In this document: positions 1 through 5,773 of the stretch, piece by piece
Position numbering within the stretch: position 1 is the stretch's first letter
How the letters are laid out: every line of letters starts with the position of its first letter
DNA from: Ignavibacteria bacterium
GTDB lineage: Bacteria > Bacteroidota > Ignavibacteria > Tepidaquicellales > OLB5
Reading direction: 5' to 3'
NCBI GenBank assembly: GCA_027492415.1
Contig: JAPUEV010000334.1
Location: 1-6,239, forward strand
Length of the DNA stretch: 6,239 nt
The notes under the pieces: generated by a model
The model's input: the letters and a program-made list of their open reading frames with translations, nothing else
Databases searched by the model: none
What the model was told of the DNA's origin: nothing
Translations under genes and position numbers: made by a program

Positions 1-137
1 AGGAAAACAAGAAAAGGCAGGACAATACTGAACCCAAGAGTGCCTATAAAGTTTACAAGCAAAATAGGGAAGAGGGGGATATTTTTGTTTTCTGTCTTTT
101 CCAGTTCTTTAAATTGATTCCGTAATATTAAAGAATC
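1..137 (-). CDS. MFS transporter, N-terminal fragment cut by window edge
   Basis: An open minus-strand frame begins after an in-frame TAA at 138-140 and runs off the window at position 1. It encodes a short charged leader (NQFKELEKTENKN) followed by the hydrophobic stretch IPLFPILLVNFIGTLGFSIV and then LPFLVF. This resembles the first transmembrane helix of major facilitator superfamily drug/proton antiporters, where a GxxGFxxxxPxL pattern is common. The fragment lies just downstream of the beta-barrel gene on the same strand, so the two may be co-transcribed. The start codon is unresolved. There is no ATG or GTG between the upstream stop and the first helix. The in-frame options are an ATA at 126-128, a CTG at 102-104, or a TTG at 60-62, the last of which would fall inside the helix. 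The MFS call rests on about 25 residues and could change once the rest of the gene is seen. Confidence 0.6.
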
Positions 138-157
138 TTAATAAGATATAATATTAC
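122..157 (-). other. AT-rich compound stem-loop across the barrel gene stop codon
   Basis: The 9-base arm at 122-130 (GTAATATTA) is the exact reverse complement of 149-157 (TAATATTAC). Inside it, ATCTT (135-139) pairs with AAGAT (143-147) around a 3-base AAT loop. The structure contains the stop codon of the upstream gene and the region where the MFS gene should begin. No T-run follows it on the minus strand, so it does not look like a standard terminator. The outer arm is mostly A/T and could partly be chance. Confidence 0.4.
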
Positions 158-1212
158 AAATTAAATCTCATACCGCCTGATAATGTACTGTATGGCGGGA
201 ATGAAGGATTATCTGTAAAGATAAAGTGAATTTTACCTTTGGCAAATAATTCAAAGAGCTTAGATATTCCCGCTGTGAAACCTGTGCCAATGCTTAAACC
301 CGGATGAACTATGTCATCTTTATCAGAATTACTTTCAGCCAGAATATACATCCCGCCGCCAAATTCCAGAAATGAACTGAGCATATTTTTGTTTATGAAA
401 AATCTTGGCCCGATATTGAATGATACAATGCTGTTTAGATTGCTGTTCCTTAAAGATCTTATCCTGTTATAAACTGTTTCGCCGTAAATTTCACCATTGA
501 AGTTTGTTGGTACTGCGCCTTCAATGAGAATAACTCCATTACCGTTATATTTCCTTCCGGCAATATCCTGCGGCGATATTATTCCGCCGCCCAATGAAAG
601 AATGAAATTCTTTTCTTTTAGCTTACCGGTAGATTTGTTCTCTGATGTATTGAACTCCAGCCCGAACTGCGCATTAATGTATGTATATCCTTCAGTAGAG
701 GGCATAGTGGTATTATATTTTAAACGGAATAAAAATGCATTGTTTGCCGATATCATAACCTTTGAGCCAATGCCTGCAGCTATGTAAAATGCCGCACGTG
801 AATTTGTTGAGTAGTAATTCTCATCTAACCCCATATCCCAATAATAATATCTTGTGTTAAAAGAATTGATCTGTGCACCTATATTACCTTCCAGGTAAAC
901 CAGCTGGTTTTTCAGTACATAAATCCTTGGGCCTACAGAACATTCATACAGAGAATAATAGCTATCACGGCTTTTATAAAGCTTTGCAGAAGAAATATTG
1001 AACAGAAATGCTTTTGAATTATCTTCTGAGTATCCTGCCTCAAATGATAATTTATGACCGGTTGAATTTTCATAATCCATACCAAACCCGGCATTATATG
1101 AAATGCTCCATACCCCGGGCTCATGATTTGCTGATGACTGATGTTTAATTTGAGAAAGGATTAAAACTGGCTGTAGTGTGATAAGTATCACAAATACGAT
1201 ACGGGTTAACAT
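154..1212 (-). CDS. Outer-membrane beta-barrel protein of two related halves
   Basis: This 352-residue protein is predicted to be exported by Sec and to fold in the outer membrane. Residues 1-20 form a signal peptide (short basic start, hydrophobic core, ending LILS before Q21) with no lipobox cysteine. The rest has the alternating polar/hydrophobic pattern, abundant glycine and tyrosine, and turn-rich loops of a beta-barrel. It ends in GGMRFNL, a plausible barrel C-terminus. The protein appears internally duplicated. SVGPRIYVLKN (about 92-102) matches NIGPRFFINKN (about 266-276), and the strand block at about 141-188 ending FGLEFN matches the block at about 304-351 ending GGMRFN. A polar linker (about 189-201) separates the halves. 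Each half, at about 150-170 residues, is about the size of an eight-stranded OmpX/OmpA-like barrel. The start is supported by AAAGGAG five bases upstream of the ATG. No specific function or substrate can be assigned. Confidence 0.75.
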   Translation of the reverse strand: MLTRIVFVILITLQPVLILSQIKHQSSANHEPGVWSISYNAGFGMDYENSTGHKLSFEAGYSEDNSKAFLFNISSAKLYKSRDSYYSLYECSVGPRIYVLKNQLVYLEGNIGAQINSFNTRYYYWDMGLDENYYSTNSRAAFYIAAGIGSKVMISANNAFLFRLKYNTTMPSTEGYTYINAQFGLEFNTSENKSTGKLKEKNFILSLGGGIISPQDIAGRKYNGNGVILIEGAVPTNFNGEIYGETVYNRIRSLRNSNLNSIVSFNIGPRFFINKNMLSSFLEFGGGMYILAESNSDKDDIVHPGLSIGTGFTAGISKLFELFAKGKIHFIFTDNPSFPPYSTLSGGMRFNL

Positions 1213-1217
1213 ATACG

Positions 1218-1224
1218 CTCCTTT
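1218..1224 (-). promoter_or_regulatory. Shine-Dalgarno site of the beta-barrel gene
   Basis: The minus strand reads AAAGGAG, then five bases (CGTAT), then the ATG at 1210-1212. It is a strong match to the anti-Shine-Dalgarno sequence and fixes the start. The neighbouring protease and glycosyltransferase genes have no comparable site. Confidence 0.75.
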
Positions 1225-1301
1225 ATTAAAGTTTTAGAAACTGAAAAAAAGAGTAATAAATTAACCCGTAATTACCTCCGCTTAAAACAATTTTAACTAT
1301 T

Positions 1302-1331
1302 TAAACATAACAAGAAAAAACAGAAAAACAA
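1302..1331 (-). promoter_or_regulatory. Putative Bacteroidetes-type promoter for the beta-barrel gene
   Basis: On the minus strand a TTTG/TTG element (TTG at 1329-1331) is followed after 19 bases by TATGTTTA (1302-1309). This fits the -33 TTG and -7 TAnnTTTG consensus of the Bacteroidetes primary sigma factor except for the final base. It predicts a transcript starting near 1295 with a leader of about 80 bases. The region is T-rich on this strand, so chance matches are possible. Confidence 0.4.
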
Positions 1332-1377
1332 ATGAAAAATGCAGAAAATATTAATTTTGATCAGATATTTATTGTAA

Positions 1378-1418
1378 GTCGAAACGCCGTTTCGACTACC
1401 CGAATCAGCGATTCGGGT
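1378..1418. repeat. Twin perfect hairpins, possible interspersed palindromic repeat
   Basis: There are two adjacent perfect hairpins. The first is GTCGAAAC, loop GCC, GTTTCGAC (1378-1396). The second is ACCCGAATC, loop AGC, GATTCGGGT (1398-1418). A single base separates them. They share a stem core, CGAA(A/T)C pairing with G(T/A)TTCG, so they look like diverged copies of one unit. The first starts 41 bases and the second 8 bases beyond the protease stop codon (TAG at 1427-1429) in the direction of transcription. No T-run follows, so a simple intrinsic terminator is unlikely. A REP-like dispersed element or an mRNA 3'-end stabiliser fits better. Their GC-rich stems stand out from the A/T-rich surroundings. 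Confidence 0.65.
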
Positions 1419-1426
1419 TACAAATA

Positions 1427-3085
1427 CTATTTTATCAGAGACATTTTTCTTACTTCACTAAAGCCATCTGTCATAAATTTATAGAAATATATTCCGCTTG
1501 GCAGCGATGAAGCATTAAATATCTTCTGGTATGAACCTGCTTTTATTGTACCATCTATCAGTACTGCGACTTCCTGTCCCAGTGAATTAAACACCTTCAG
1601 ACTTGCATATCCATCCTTGGGCATATCAAAAGCTATCATAGTTGTGGGATTGAACGGGTTAGGATAGTTCTGGAACAGCCTGAAGTTTGCAGGTATCCCG
1701 TTATTCTGATTATTTACAGCGGTAATATTCTGCATCAAAAGTGCGCTGTTGTAAAGATTCAGCCTTCCGCCTGAAACAGTAGTACCTGTCATAGAAGGTT
1801 TGGGGTCAACACCGAGCATTATCTTTTGTTTTACCTGCAGCGCGTAGGGACCCGGGTTGGCTTTATACTGCTGGATCCAGCCCAGAGGTGCCACAGAGAA
1901 CATAAAACCAACTGCGCCTGCTACATGCGGAGTTGCCATAGATGTACCCGTTAAGTTTGAAAAATTTCCTGTTGAAGTAGTGGAATATACGTTTGTTCCG
2001 GGTGCTCCAAGATCAATTGTTGTTAATCCGTAAGCTGCCCCTGAATTTTTTGCATCTGTATTTGTTGTATTAGTTACACTTATAAGCCAGTCACTAGGAC
2101 AAGCTGTCGGAATATCACCCTGAACATCAATGTTAATATTTAAATTTGCCGTAGCACCAGCGCTTAAAATTCCCGCATTTCCCAATGAATCATAAAATGC
2201 GCACCATAACGGGAAGTTTGCGGGTTGACCGTAATCTACACCGAATGAAGAACTTGTCACAACGACAAATGCTCCTCTTAAACCGTTAGTTTGATTGTAC
2301 ACCCTGCGCTGTTTAAGGCAGTAGCCGTATGCTCGGATAGCAACGGATTCAACAGAAGTAGAGCCCTGTACACCCATTATCTGGATATTCCAGTTAACTC
2401 CGCTAATTCCGTATGAGTTATTTCCAATTGCACCTGCAATACCTGAACAATGTGTACCATGAACATCTGTGCCTATCGTTCCATTGTTATTAACAGCATT
2501 CCAGCCGTTAACATCATCAATATAGCCGTTGCTATCGTCATCTATTCCGTTCGCGGGAATTTCAGCCCAGTTCTTCCAGAAATGAAGATCAGCATGATTG
2601 AAGTAAAAACCGCCGTCAACAATTGCTACAACTATTGTATCACCTGCTGCTGTCAAGCCGCTTGTTGAAAGTCCCCATGCTTCAGGAGCGTCAATATCAG
2701 CATCAACTGTTCCGCCGCTTTGGCCGGTATTGTTAAGTGACCACTGCTGCCCGAAGCTTGGATCATTTGGCATCAGCTGTGATCTTTCACTAATATAGTG
2801 ATTGAACTGAGCCACCGATACTGAAGGATGTTTCTTAACTTCATTTAATGCAGTAACGCTGCCGGTGCGGTTATTATCAAATTTTAAAAGCCATATATTC
2901 ATATATTCAACTATAGGCTCTTTTACCTCTAAGCCCATAGCGCCAAATGAATTTGTCAATCTGGAAACAGGCTCGCCATATTTAAGCATAACAATTATCT
3001 CGCCGGGAACGTAGTTGTTATCCTGTGTATACGAATTCGTAGTAAGCAATAAGGTAACTGCCAAAAGTGAAAATAAATATTTCAT
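1427..3085 (-). CDS. Secreted S8 subtilisin-like protease with T9SS sorting domain
   Basis: This 552-residue serine endopeptidase is predicted to cross the inner membrane by Sec and the outer membrane by the type IX system. Residues 1-20 form a signal peptide. Residues about 25-100 (YVPGEIIVMLKYG onward) resemble the subtilase inhibitor/fervidolysin-type prodomain. The catalytic domain covers about 105-450. The triad is visible as Asp157 in VVAIVDGG, His209 in DVHGTHCSGIAG, and Ser382 in GTSMATPHVAG. An Asp/Asn-rich loop at 179-196 (NGIDDDSNGYIDDVNGWN) is a likely calcium site. The usual AAGN oxyanion motif is replaced by AGATAN, making Asn314 the probable oxyanion residue. Residues about 466-552 form a type A sorting domain (FQNYPNPFNPTT, then VFNSLGQEV, LPSGIYFYK and a basic C-terminus). 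That domain is normally removed on export. No Shine-Dalgarno site precedes the ATG; a CAA-repeat leader does. The role is probably extracellular protein degradation; the substrate is unknown. Confidence 0.93.
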   Translation of the reverse strand: MKYLFSLLAVTLLLTTNSYTQDNNYVPGEIIVMLKYGEPVSRLTNSFGAMGLEVKEPIVEYMNIWLLKFDNNRTGSVTALNEVKKHPSVSVAQFNHYISERSQLMPNDPSFGQQWSLNNTGQSGGTVDADIDAPEAWGLSTSGLTAAGDTIVVAIVDGGFYFNHADLHFWKNWAEIPANGIDDDSNGYIDDVNGWNAVNNNGTIGTDVHGTHCSGIAGAIGNNSYGISGVNWNIQIMGVQGSTSVESVAIRAYGYCLKQRRVYNQTNGLRGAFVVVTSSSFGVDYGQPANFPLWCAFYDSLGNAGILSAGATANLNINIDVQGDIPTACPSDWLISVTNTTNTDAKNSGAAYGLTTIDLGAPGTNVYSTTSTGNFSNLTGTSMATPHVAGAVGFMFSVAPLGWIQQYKANPGPYALQVKQKIMLGVDPKPSMTGTTVSGGRLNLYNSALLMQNITAVNNQNNGIPANFRLFQNYPNPFNPTTMIAFDMPKDGYASLKVFNSLGQEVAVLIDGTIKAGSYQKIFNASSLPSGIYFYKFMTDGFSEVRKMSLIK

Positions 3086-3098
3086 TGTTGTTGTTGTT
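3085..3098 (-). repeat. Trinucleotide repeat leader of the protease gene
   Basis: The plus strand carries (TTG)4TT, so the minus-strand mRNA has an AACAACAACAACAA leader running into the ATG (it shares the A of the start codon). It takes the place of a Shine-Dalgarno site. A-rich, unstructured leaders are compatible with the SD-independent initiation common in Bacteroidetes-like bacteria. Four units is a short tract. Confidence 0.6.
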
Positions 3099-3117
3099 AT
3101 TTTCTGGATGATTAAGG

Positions 3118-3148
3118 TAAATATAATTATGCTGGATTGTAATTACAA
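3118..3148 (-). promoter_or_regulatory. Putative promoter of the protease gene with overlapping palindrome
   Basis: On the minus strand TTG (3146-3148) is followed after 20 bases by TATATTTA (3118-3125), matching the TTG / TAnnTTTG consensus except at the last base. Transcription would start near 3111, giving a leader of about 25 bases. The upstream element is part of a perfect 12-bp palindrome, TTGTAATTACAA (3137-3148), which could be an operator. Confidence 0.45.
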
Positions 3149-3195
3149 CGAAAATGAAGGTAAATCGGGGATTAGCTGAAAAGTATGTATTTATG

Positions 3196-4311
3196 TTAAA
3201 GTTTTAAGGATAAAACGGCATCTGCCAGTTTTTGCCATGAATGTTCTGTTTTATAGTTATTTATAAAGGTAATAAATCTGTTTTTGAGGTCCTCTTCAAA
3301 ATATTTTTTCAGTATTTTTGATAATCCGTCTGGAGTTACATCATTTAATATCAATCCGGTTTTATTTTCTTCAACCATTTCTGCAAGTCCGCCAACATTT
3401 GTTACAATCACCGGCAGGTCAAAGTGATAAGCAATGCCAACAATACCGCTCTGTGTTGCAGTGCGATAGGGCAGCACGCAAACATCAGCCGCTGAAAAGA
3501 ATACCGGTATTTCGTTTTCAGGAATATATCTTACCTGCAGATTTATTTTTTCTTTTACACCTGATCTTTTTATCAGCTCATCGTACTTTGAAAAATTACC
3601 GTATACCTCTCCCGCTATTAGAAGTAAATATTCATCATTCATGTTTTTCATTGATTCAATTATCAGGTCAAGTCCTTTGTAATCCCTGATAAACCCAAAG
3701 AACAGAATTACTTTTTTGCCCCCGGGTATTGCGAGCTTTTTCATTGCTGCGCTTTTATCAATTTTCTTTCCGTAATGGTCATACAGCGGGTGTGAGTGAA
3801 TGATATATTTTGCATCAGGTTTTAATTTCAGCAGGTCCTTTTCGGATGTTCTGTTCAGCAGAACGAAGCCATCACACCTGTTGAAAAAATATTTCGTCAG
3901 TGCTTCATCTCCAAGTCTTTTTTCATGTGCTATTACGTTGTGCATCAGCCCTAAAACCTTAATGCCTTTGCTCTTAAGCAAACCGGCTATTTTACCGAAT
4001 GCAGGAGCGAAGAATGGCATCCAGTAACTTATCAATACAATATCAGGGCTGAATTTTATTATCTCTTTTGCTGTTCTGTTCCATGTAAAGGGATTTATGC
4101 TATCCAGCACACGGGTAACGGGAATGTTCCGGTTTGTATCACTATCTGAAACATACTGGGTTTTACCCGGAAAAAGTAACCCGGGGTACTGGCGGGTGAA
4201 GGTAAATGCCTTTACTTCATTATTTCCGGCAAGTGCCAGGTATAATGAGTCGCTGAACTGGGCTATTCCGCCTCTGAATGGGTAAAAAGGTGATAAAAAT
4301 GCTATTTTCAT
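3196..4311 (-). CDS. Glycosyltransferase family 4 (GT-B fold)
   Basis: This 371-residue cytoplasmic or membrane-associated enzyme is predicted to transfer a sugar from an activated donor to a glycan or lipid acceptor. The N-terminal Rossmann domain opens with MKIAFLSPFYPFRGGIAQFS, where the RGGIA glycine turn is typical of GT4 enzymes. SYWMPFFAP (95-103) and LMHNVIAHEK (122-131) are conserved acceptor-domain segments. The C-terminal donor domain starts near 198. It contains FFGFIRDYKG (204-213), with Arg209 and Lys212 as likely donor-phosphate ligands, and PYRTATQSGIVGIAYHFDLP (281-300), followed by VGGLAEMVEENKTG (306-319). The classical E-x7-E motif is absent and replaced by a TQSGI...AY pattern. 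Length is normal for the family. The ATG has no Shine-Dalgarno site. The sugar and the acceptor cannot be read from the sequence. Neighbours do not form a visible polysaccharide cluster, although surface glycans anchor many T9SS cargo proteins. Confidence 0.9.
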   Translation of the reverse strand: MKIAFLSPFYPFRGGIAQFSDSLYLALAGNNEVKAFTFTRQYPGLLFPGKTQYVSDSDTNRNIPVTRVLDSINPFTWNRTAKEIIKFSPDIVLISYWMPFFAPAFGKIAGLLKSKGIKVLGLMHNVIAHEKRLGDEALTKYFFNRCDGFVLLNRTSEKDLLKLKPDAKYIIHSHPLYDHYGKKIDKSAAMKKLAIPGGKKVILFFGFIRDYKGLDLIIESMKNMNDEYLLLIAGEVYGNFSKYDELIKRSGVKEKINLQVRYIPENEIPVFFSAADVCVLPYRTATQSGIVGIAYHFDLPVIVTNVGGLAEMVEENKTGLILNDVTPDGLSKILKKYFEEDLKNRFITFINNYKTEHSWQKLADAVLSLKL

Positions 4312-4369
4312 GCTTGTAAATTCTTAAATTATTAGTACTTTTACAATTGAAATAGTAAAGTATATTATA

Positions 4370-4383
4370 ATGACAGTTGTCAT
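4370..4383. promoter_or_regulatory. 14-bp inverted repeat in the divergent promoter region
   Basis: ATGACA-GT-TGTCAT has 6-bp arms around two bases. It lies in the 162-bp gap between the divergent glycosyltransferase gene and the PH-domain/ccm genes, which contains no supported gene. A further half-site, ATGAC, occurs at 4392-4396. A TTG inside the repeat (4377-4379) is 23 bases from TATTTTTT (4403-4410), a weak -33/-7 pair for the rightward operon. A TATAAT (4419-4424, plus strand) lies further downstream. The arrangement fits an operator for a dimeric regulator, but no regulator is identified. Confidence 0.35.
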
Positions 4384-4473
4384 AAAAAAGTATGACTAAT
4401 ATTATTTTTTATAAATGATATAATCGCTATTTTTACATGTGGAAAATTTGAAAATTCAGTAAAACCGGTAAAA

Positions 4474-4980
4474 ATGAGCGAAACAACAGAAGTAATAATT
4501 TGGGAAGGCTCTCAATCACAGGTACTTAACTTCGGGATATTTATTTCCATGGGTATCATTTCCATAATACTATTAGTACTTGGCATTTTGTTCTTTATTC
4601 CTCTTGCCGCTTTGGCTGTAATTCCGCTGGTATATTTGTTTATAAAATGGCTTATTGTTAAGAACCATAAGTATAAAGTAACAACTGAACGGATATTTTA
4701 CACCACCGGAATATTTTCAAAAAGAACTGAAGCGCTGGAATTATACAGGGTAAGGGATGTTGATATGTATGAGCCCTTCTGGCAGAGAATGTTCAAGCTT
4801 GGCAATATAGCTTTAACCACTTCAGATAAAACTTCTATGAACTTTCTTCTGAAGGCTGTACCGCACCCCGCTGAGCTTATGAATAACATAAGGAAAAATG
4901 TTGAGACAAGAAGAGATGTGAAGCGCGTTAGGGGAGTTGAATTTTTAGATGATGATGATACAGTAGAAAACCTGGGTTAA
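4474..4980 (+). CDS. Bacterial PH-domain (bPH2/DUF304-like) membrane protein
   Basis: This 168-residue inner-membrane protein of unknown function resembles the YdbS/DUF304 group. After a short polar N-terminus (EVIIWEGSQSQ), two hydrophobic segments at about 18-41 and 43-62 form a helical hairpin. Next comes a bacterial PH domain of the bPH2 type at about 66-145. Its hallmarks are HKYKVTTERIFYTTGIFSKR (65-84), ELYRVRDVDM (89-98) and FKLGNIALTTSD (107-118). The C-terminal tail is charged and ends in an acidic DDDD cluster. It starts a plus-strand run and its stop is only six bases before ccmC, so it is probably in the same transcript. A role in cytochrome c maturation is possible from position alone but is not established for the family. 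The ATG has an A-rich leader with no Shine-Dalgarno site. Confidence 0.85.
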   Translation: MSETTEVIIWEGSQSQVLNFGIFISMGIISIILLVLGILFFIPLAALAVIPLVYLFIKWLIVKNHKYKVTTERIFYTTGIFSKRTEALELYRVRDVDMYEPFWQRMFKLGNIALTTSDKTSMNFLLKAVPHPAELMNNIRKNVETRRDVKRVRGVEFLDDDDTVENLG

Positions 4981-4986
4981 AAAATT

Positions 4987-5643
4987 ATGGATAAATTATT
5001 AAAATACGGATTATTTGTATGGCTGGCTGTTGTTATCTGCTTTGCCATAATTGCACCGATCCCCGCAGTTGGCAACATGGGTGAAAGAGCAAGGATACTA
5101 TATTTTCATGTACCCACAGCATGGGTAAGCACTGTAGCATTTATTATGGCACTCTTTTATGGTGCAAGATATATTAAAACACGTGATATATTGTATGATT
5201 ATAAAGCAGCTTCATCTGCTGCTTTGGGACTTATCTTTGCAGTCCTAGCGACTGTAACAGGCGCAATATGGGCAAAGTTTGAGTGGGGCGCTTTCTGGAA
5301 CTGGGACCCGAGACAAACATCGATCTTTGTGTTAATACTTATATACGGAGCGTATTTTGCACTCAGAAGCGCAGTTGAATCAGAAGAACAGCGCGCAAAA
5401 CTATCATCAGTATATTCAATCCTTGCGGGAATTACAGTACCGTTCTTTATTTTTATTTTCCCCAGGATTGTTGAATCACTTCACCCGGATCCAATTGTGA
5501 ATTCCAGCGGTAAAGTGAAAATGAATACCAGCATGCTGATCGTATTTTTAAGCTCTCTTGCAGGGTTTACAGGATTATTTGCATGGATGCTTAATTTAAG
5601 AATAAGGTTAGCAAAGCTTAATATGAAGGAGACACAGGCATAG
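4987..5643 (+). CDS. ccmC: Haem-presenting cytochrome c maturation protein CcmC
   Basis: CcmC is an inner-membrane protein of System I cytochrome c maturation. It binds haem at its periplasmic face and promotes transfer of haem to CcmE. The 218 residues contain six probable transmembrane helices (about 7-23, 44-62, 76-94, 111-127, 141-160, 181-203). The tryptophan-rich WWD haem-binding motif spans WAKFEWGAFWNWDPRQT (95-111) in the loop between helices 3 and 4. The two expected external histidine ligands are His41 (YFHVPTAW) and His166 (ESLHPD), flanking the motif as in the family. The form with a single WWD and six helices separates CcmC from the much larger CcmF. It is slightly shorter than the enterobacterial protein. 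It lies six bases after the PH-domain gene and two bases before the ccmD-like gene. CcmB and CcmA are not in the window. No clear Shine-Dalgarno site is seen. Confidence 0.93.
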   Translation: MDKLLKYGLFVWLAVVICFAIIAPIPAVGNMGERARILYFHVPTAWVSTVAFIMALFYGARYIKTRDILYDYKAASSAALGLIFAVLATVTGAIWAKFEWGAFWNWDPRQTSIFVLILIYGAYFALRSAVESEEQRAKLSSVYSILAGITVPFFIFIFPRIVESLHPDPIVNSSGKVKMNTSMLIVFLSSLAGFTGLFAWMLNLRIRLAKLNMKETQA

Positions 5644-5645
5644 TT

Positions 5646-5771
5646 ATGGATATATTATCACAGAGCTCAAATTATATTGTACTTGCAATAACACTGATAA
5701 TATGGCTGGGTCTTTTCCTTTACATGTTTTCAGTTGATAAGAAATTAAAAAAAATCGAGAAGGAGAAATAA
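5646..5771 (+). CDS. ccmD: CcmD-like small membrane protein
   Basis: This 41-residue reading frame lies between ccmC and ccmE. It starts two bases after the ccmC stop and ends two bases before the ccmE start. The protein has a short polar N-terminus (MDILSQSSNY), one transmembrane helix (about 11-29, IVLAITLIIWLGLFLYMFS), and a strongly basic/charged tail (DKKLKKIEKEK). That is the layout of CcmD, which joins the CcmABC complex and helps release haem-loaded CcmE. Enterobacterial CcmD is longer (about 70 residues), but short forms are common. Sequence conservation in this family is weak, so the call depends mainly on size, topology and the fixed ccmC-ccmD-ccmE order. AAGGAG lies at 5626-5631 inside the end of ccmC, 14 bases from the ATG, which is longer than ideal. 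The codons for its tail contain the ribosome-binding site of ccmE. Confidence 0.8.
   Translation: MDILSQSSNYIVLAITLIIWLGLFLYMFSVDKKLKKIEKEK
5760..5765 (+). promoter_or_regulatory. Shine-Dalgarno site of ccmE inside ccmD
   Basis: AAGGAG lies within the last codons of the ccmD-like gene, eight bases before the ccmE ATG at 5774. It supports the ccmE start and suggests translational linkage of the two genes. Confidence 0.7.
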
Positions 5772-5773
5772 TA

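Noticed and set aside
497..787. Plus-strand open frame of 96 codons opposite the beta-barrel gene
   Set aside because: It lies wholly inside the real minus-strand gene, has no ribosome-binding site or recognisable domain, and reads like the antisense of barrel codons.
1271..1281. Good Shine-Dalgarno-like GGAGGTAATTA on the minus strand upstream of the barrel gene
   Set aside because: No start codon follows at a usable distance. The barrel ATG has its own AAAGGAG, so this is probably chance or part of the leader.
1378..1418. CRISPR or attachment-site reading of the paired hairpins
   Set aside because: There are only two non-identical units with one base between them. There are no spacers, no integrase gene and no tRNA nearby.
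3318..3689. Plus-strand open frame of 123 codons opposite the glycosyltransferase
   Set aside because: It is fully antisense to a well-supported GT4 gene, and its composition (rich in His, Gln, Leu) is typical of a shadow frame.
4437..4451. Tiny frame ATG-TGG-AAA-ATT-TGA upstream of the PH-domain gene
   Set aside because: It has four sense codons, no ribosome-binding site and no leader-peptide features such as repeated regulatory codons.
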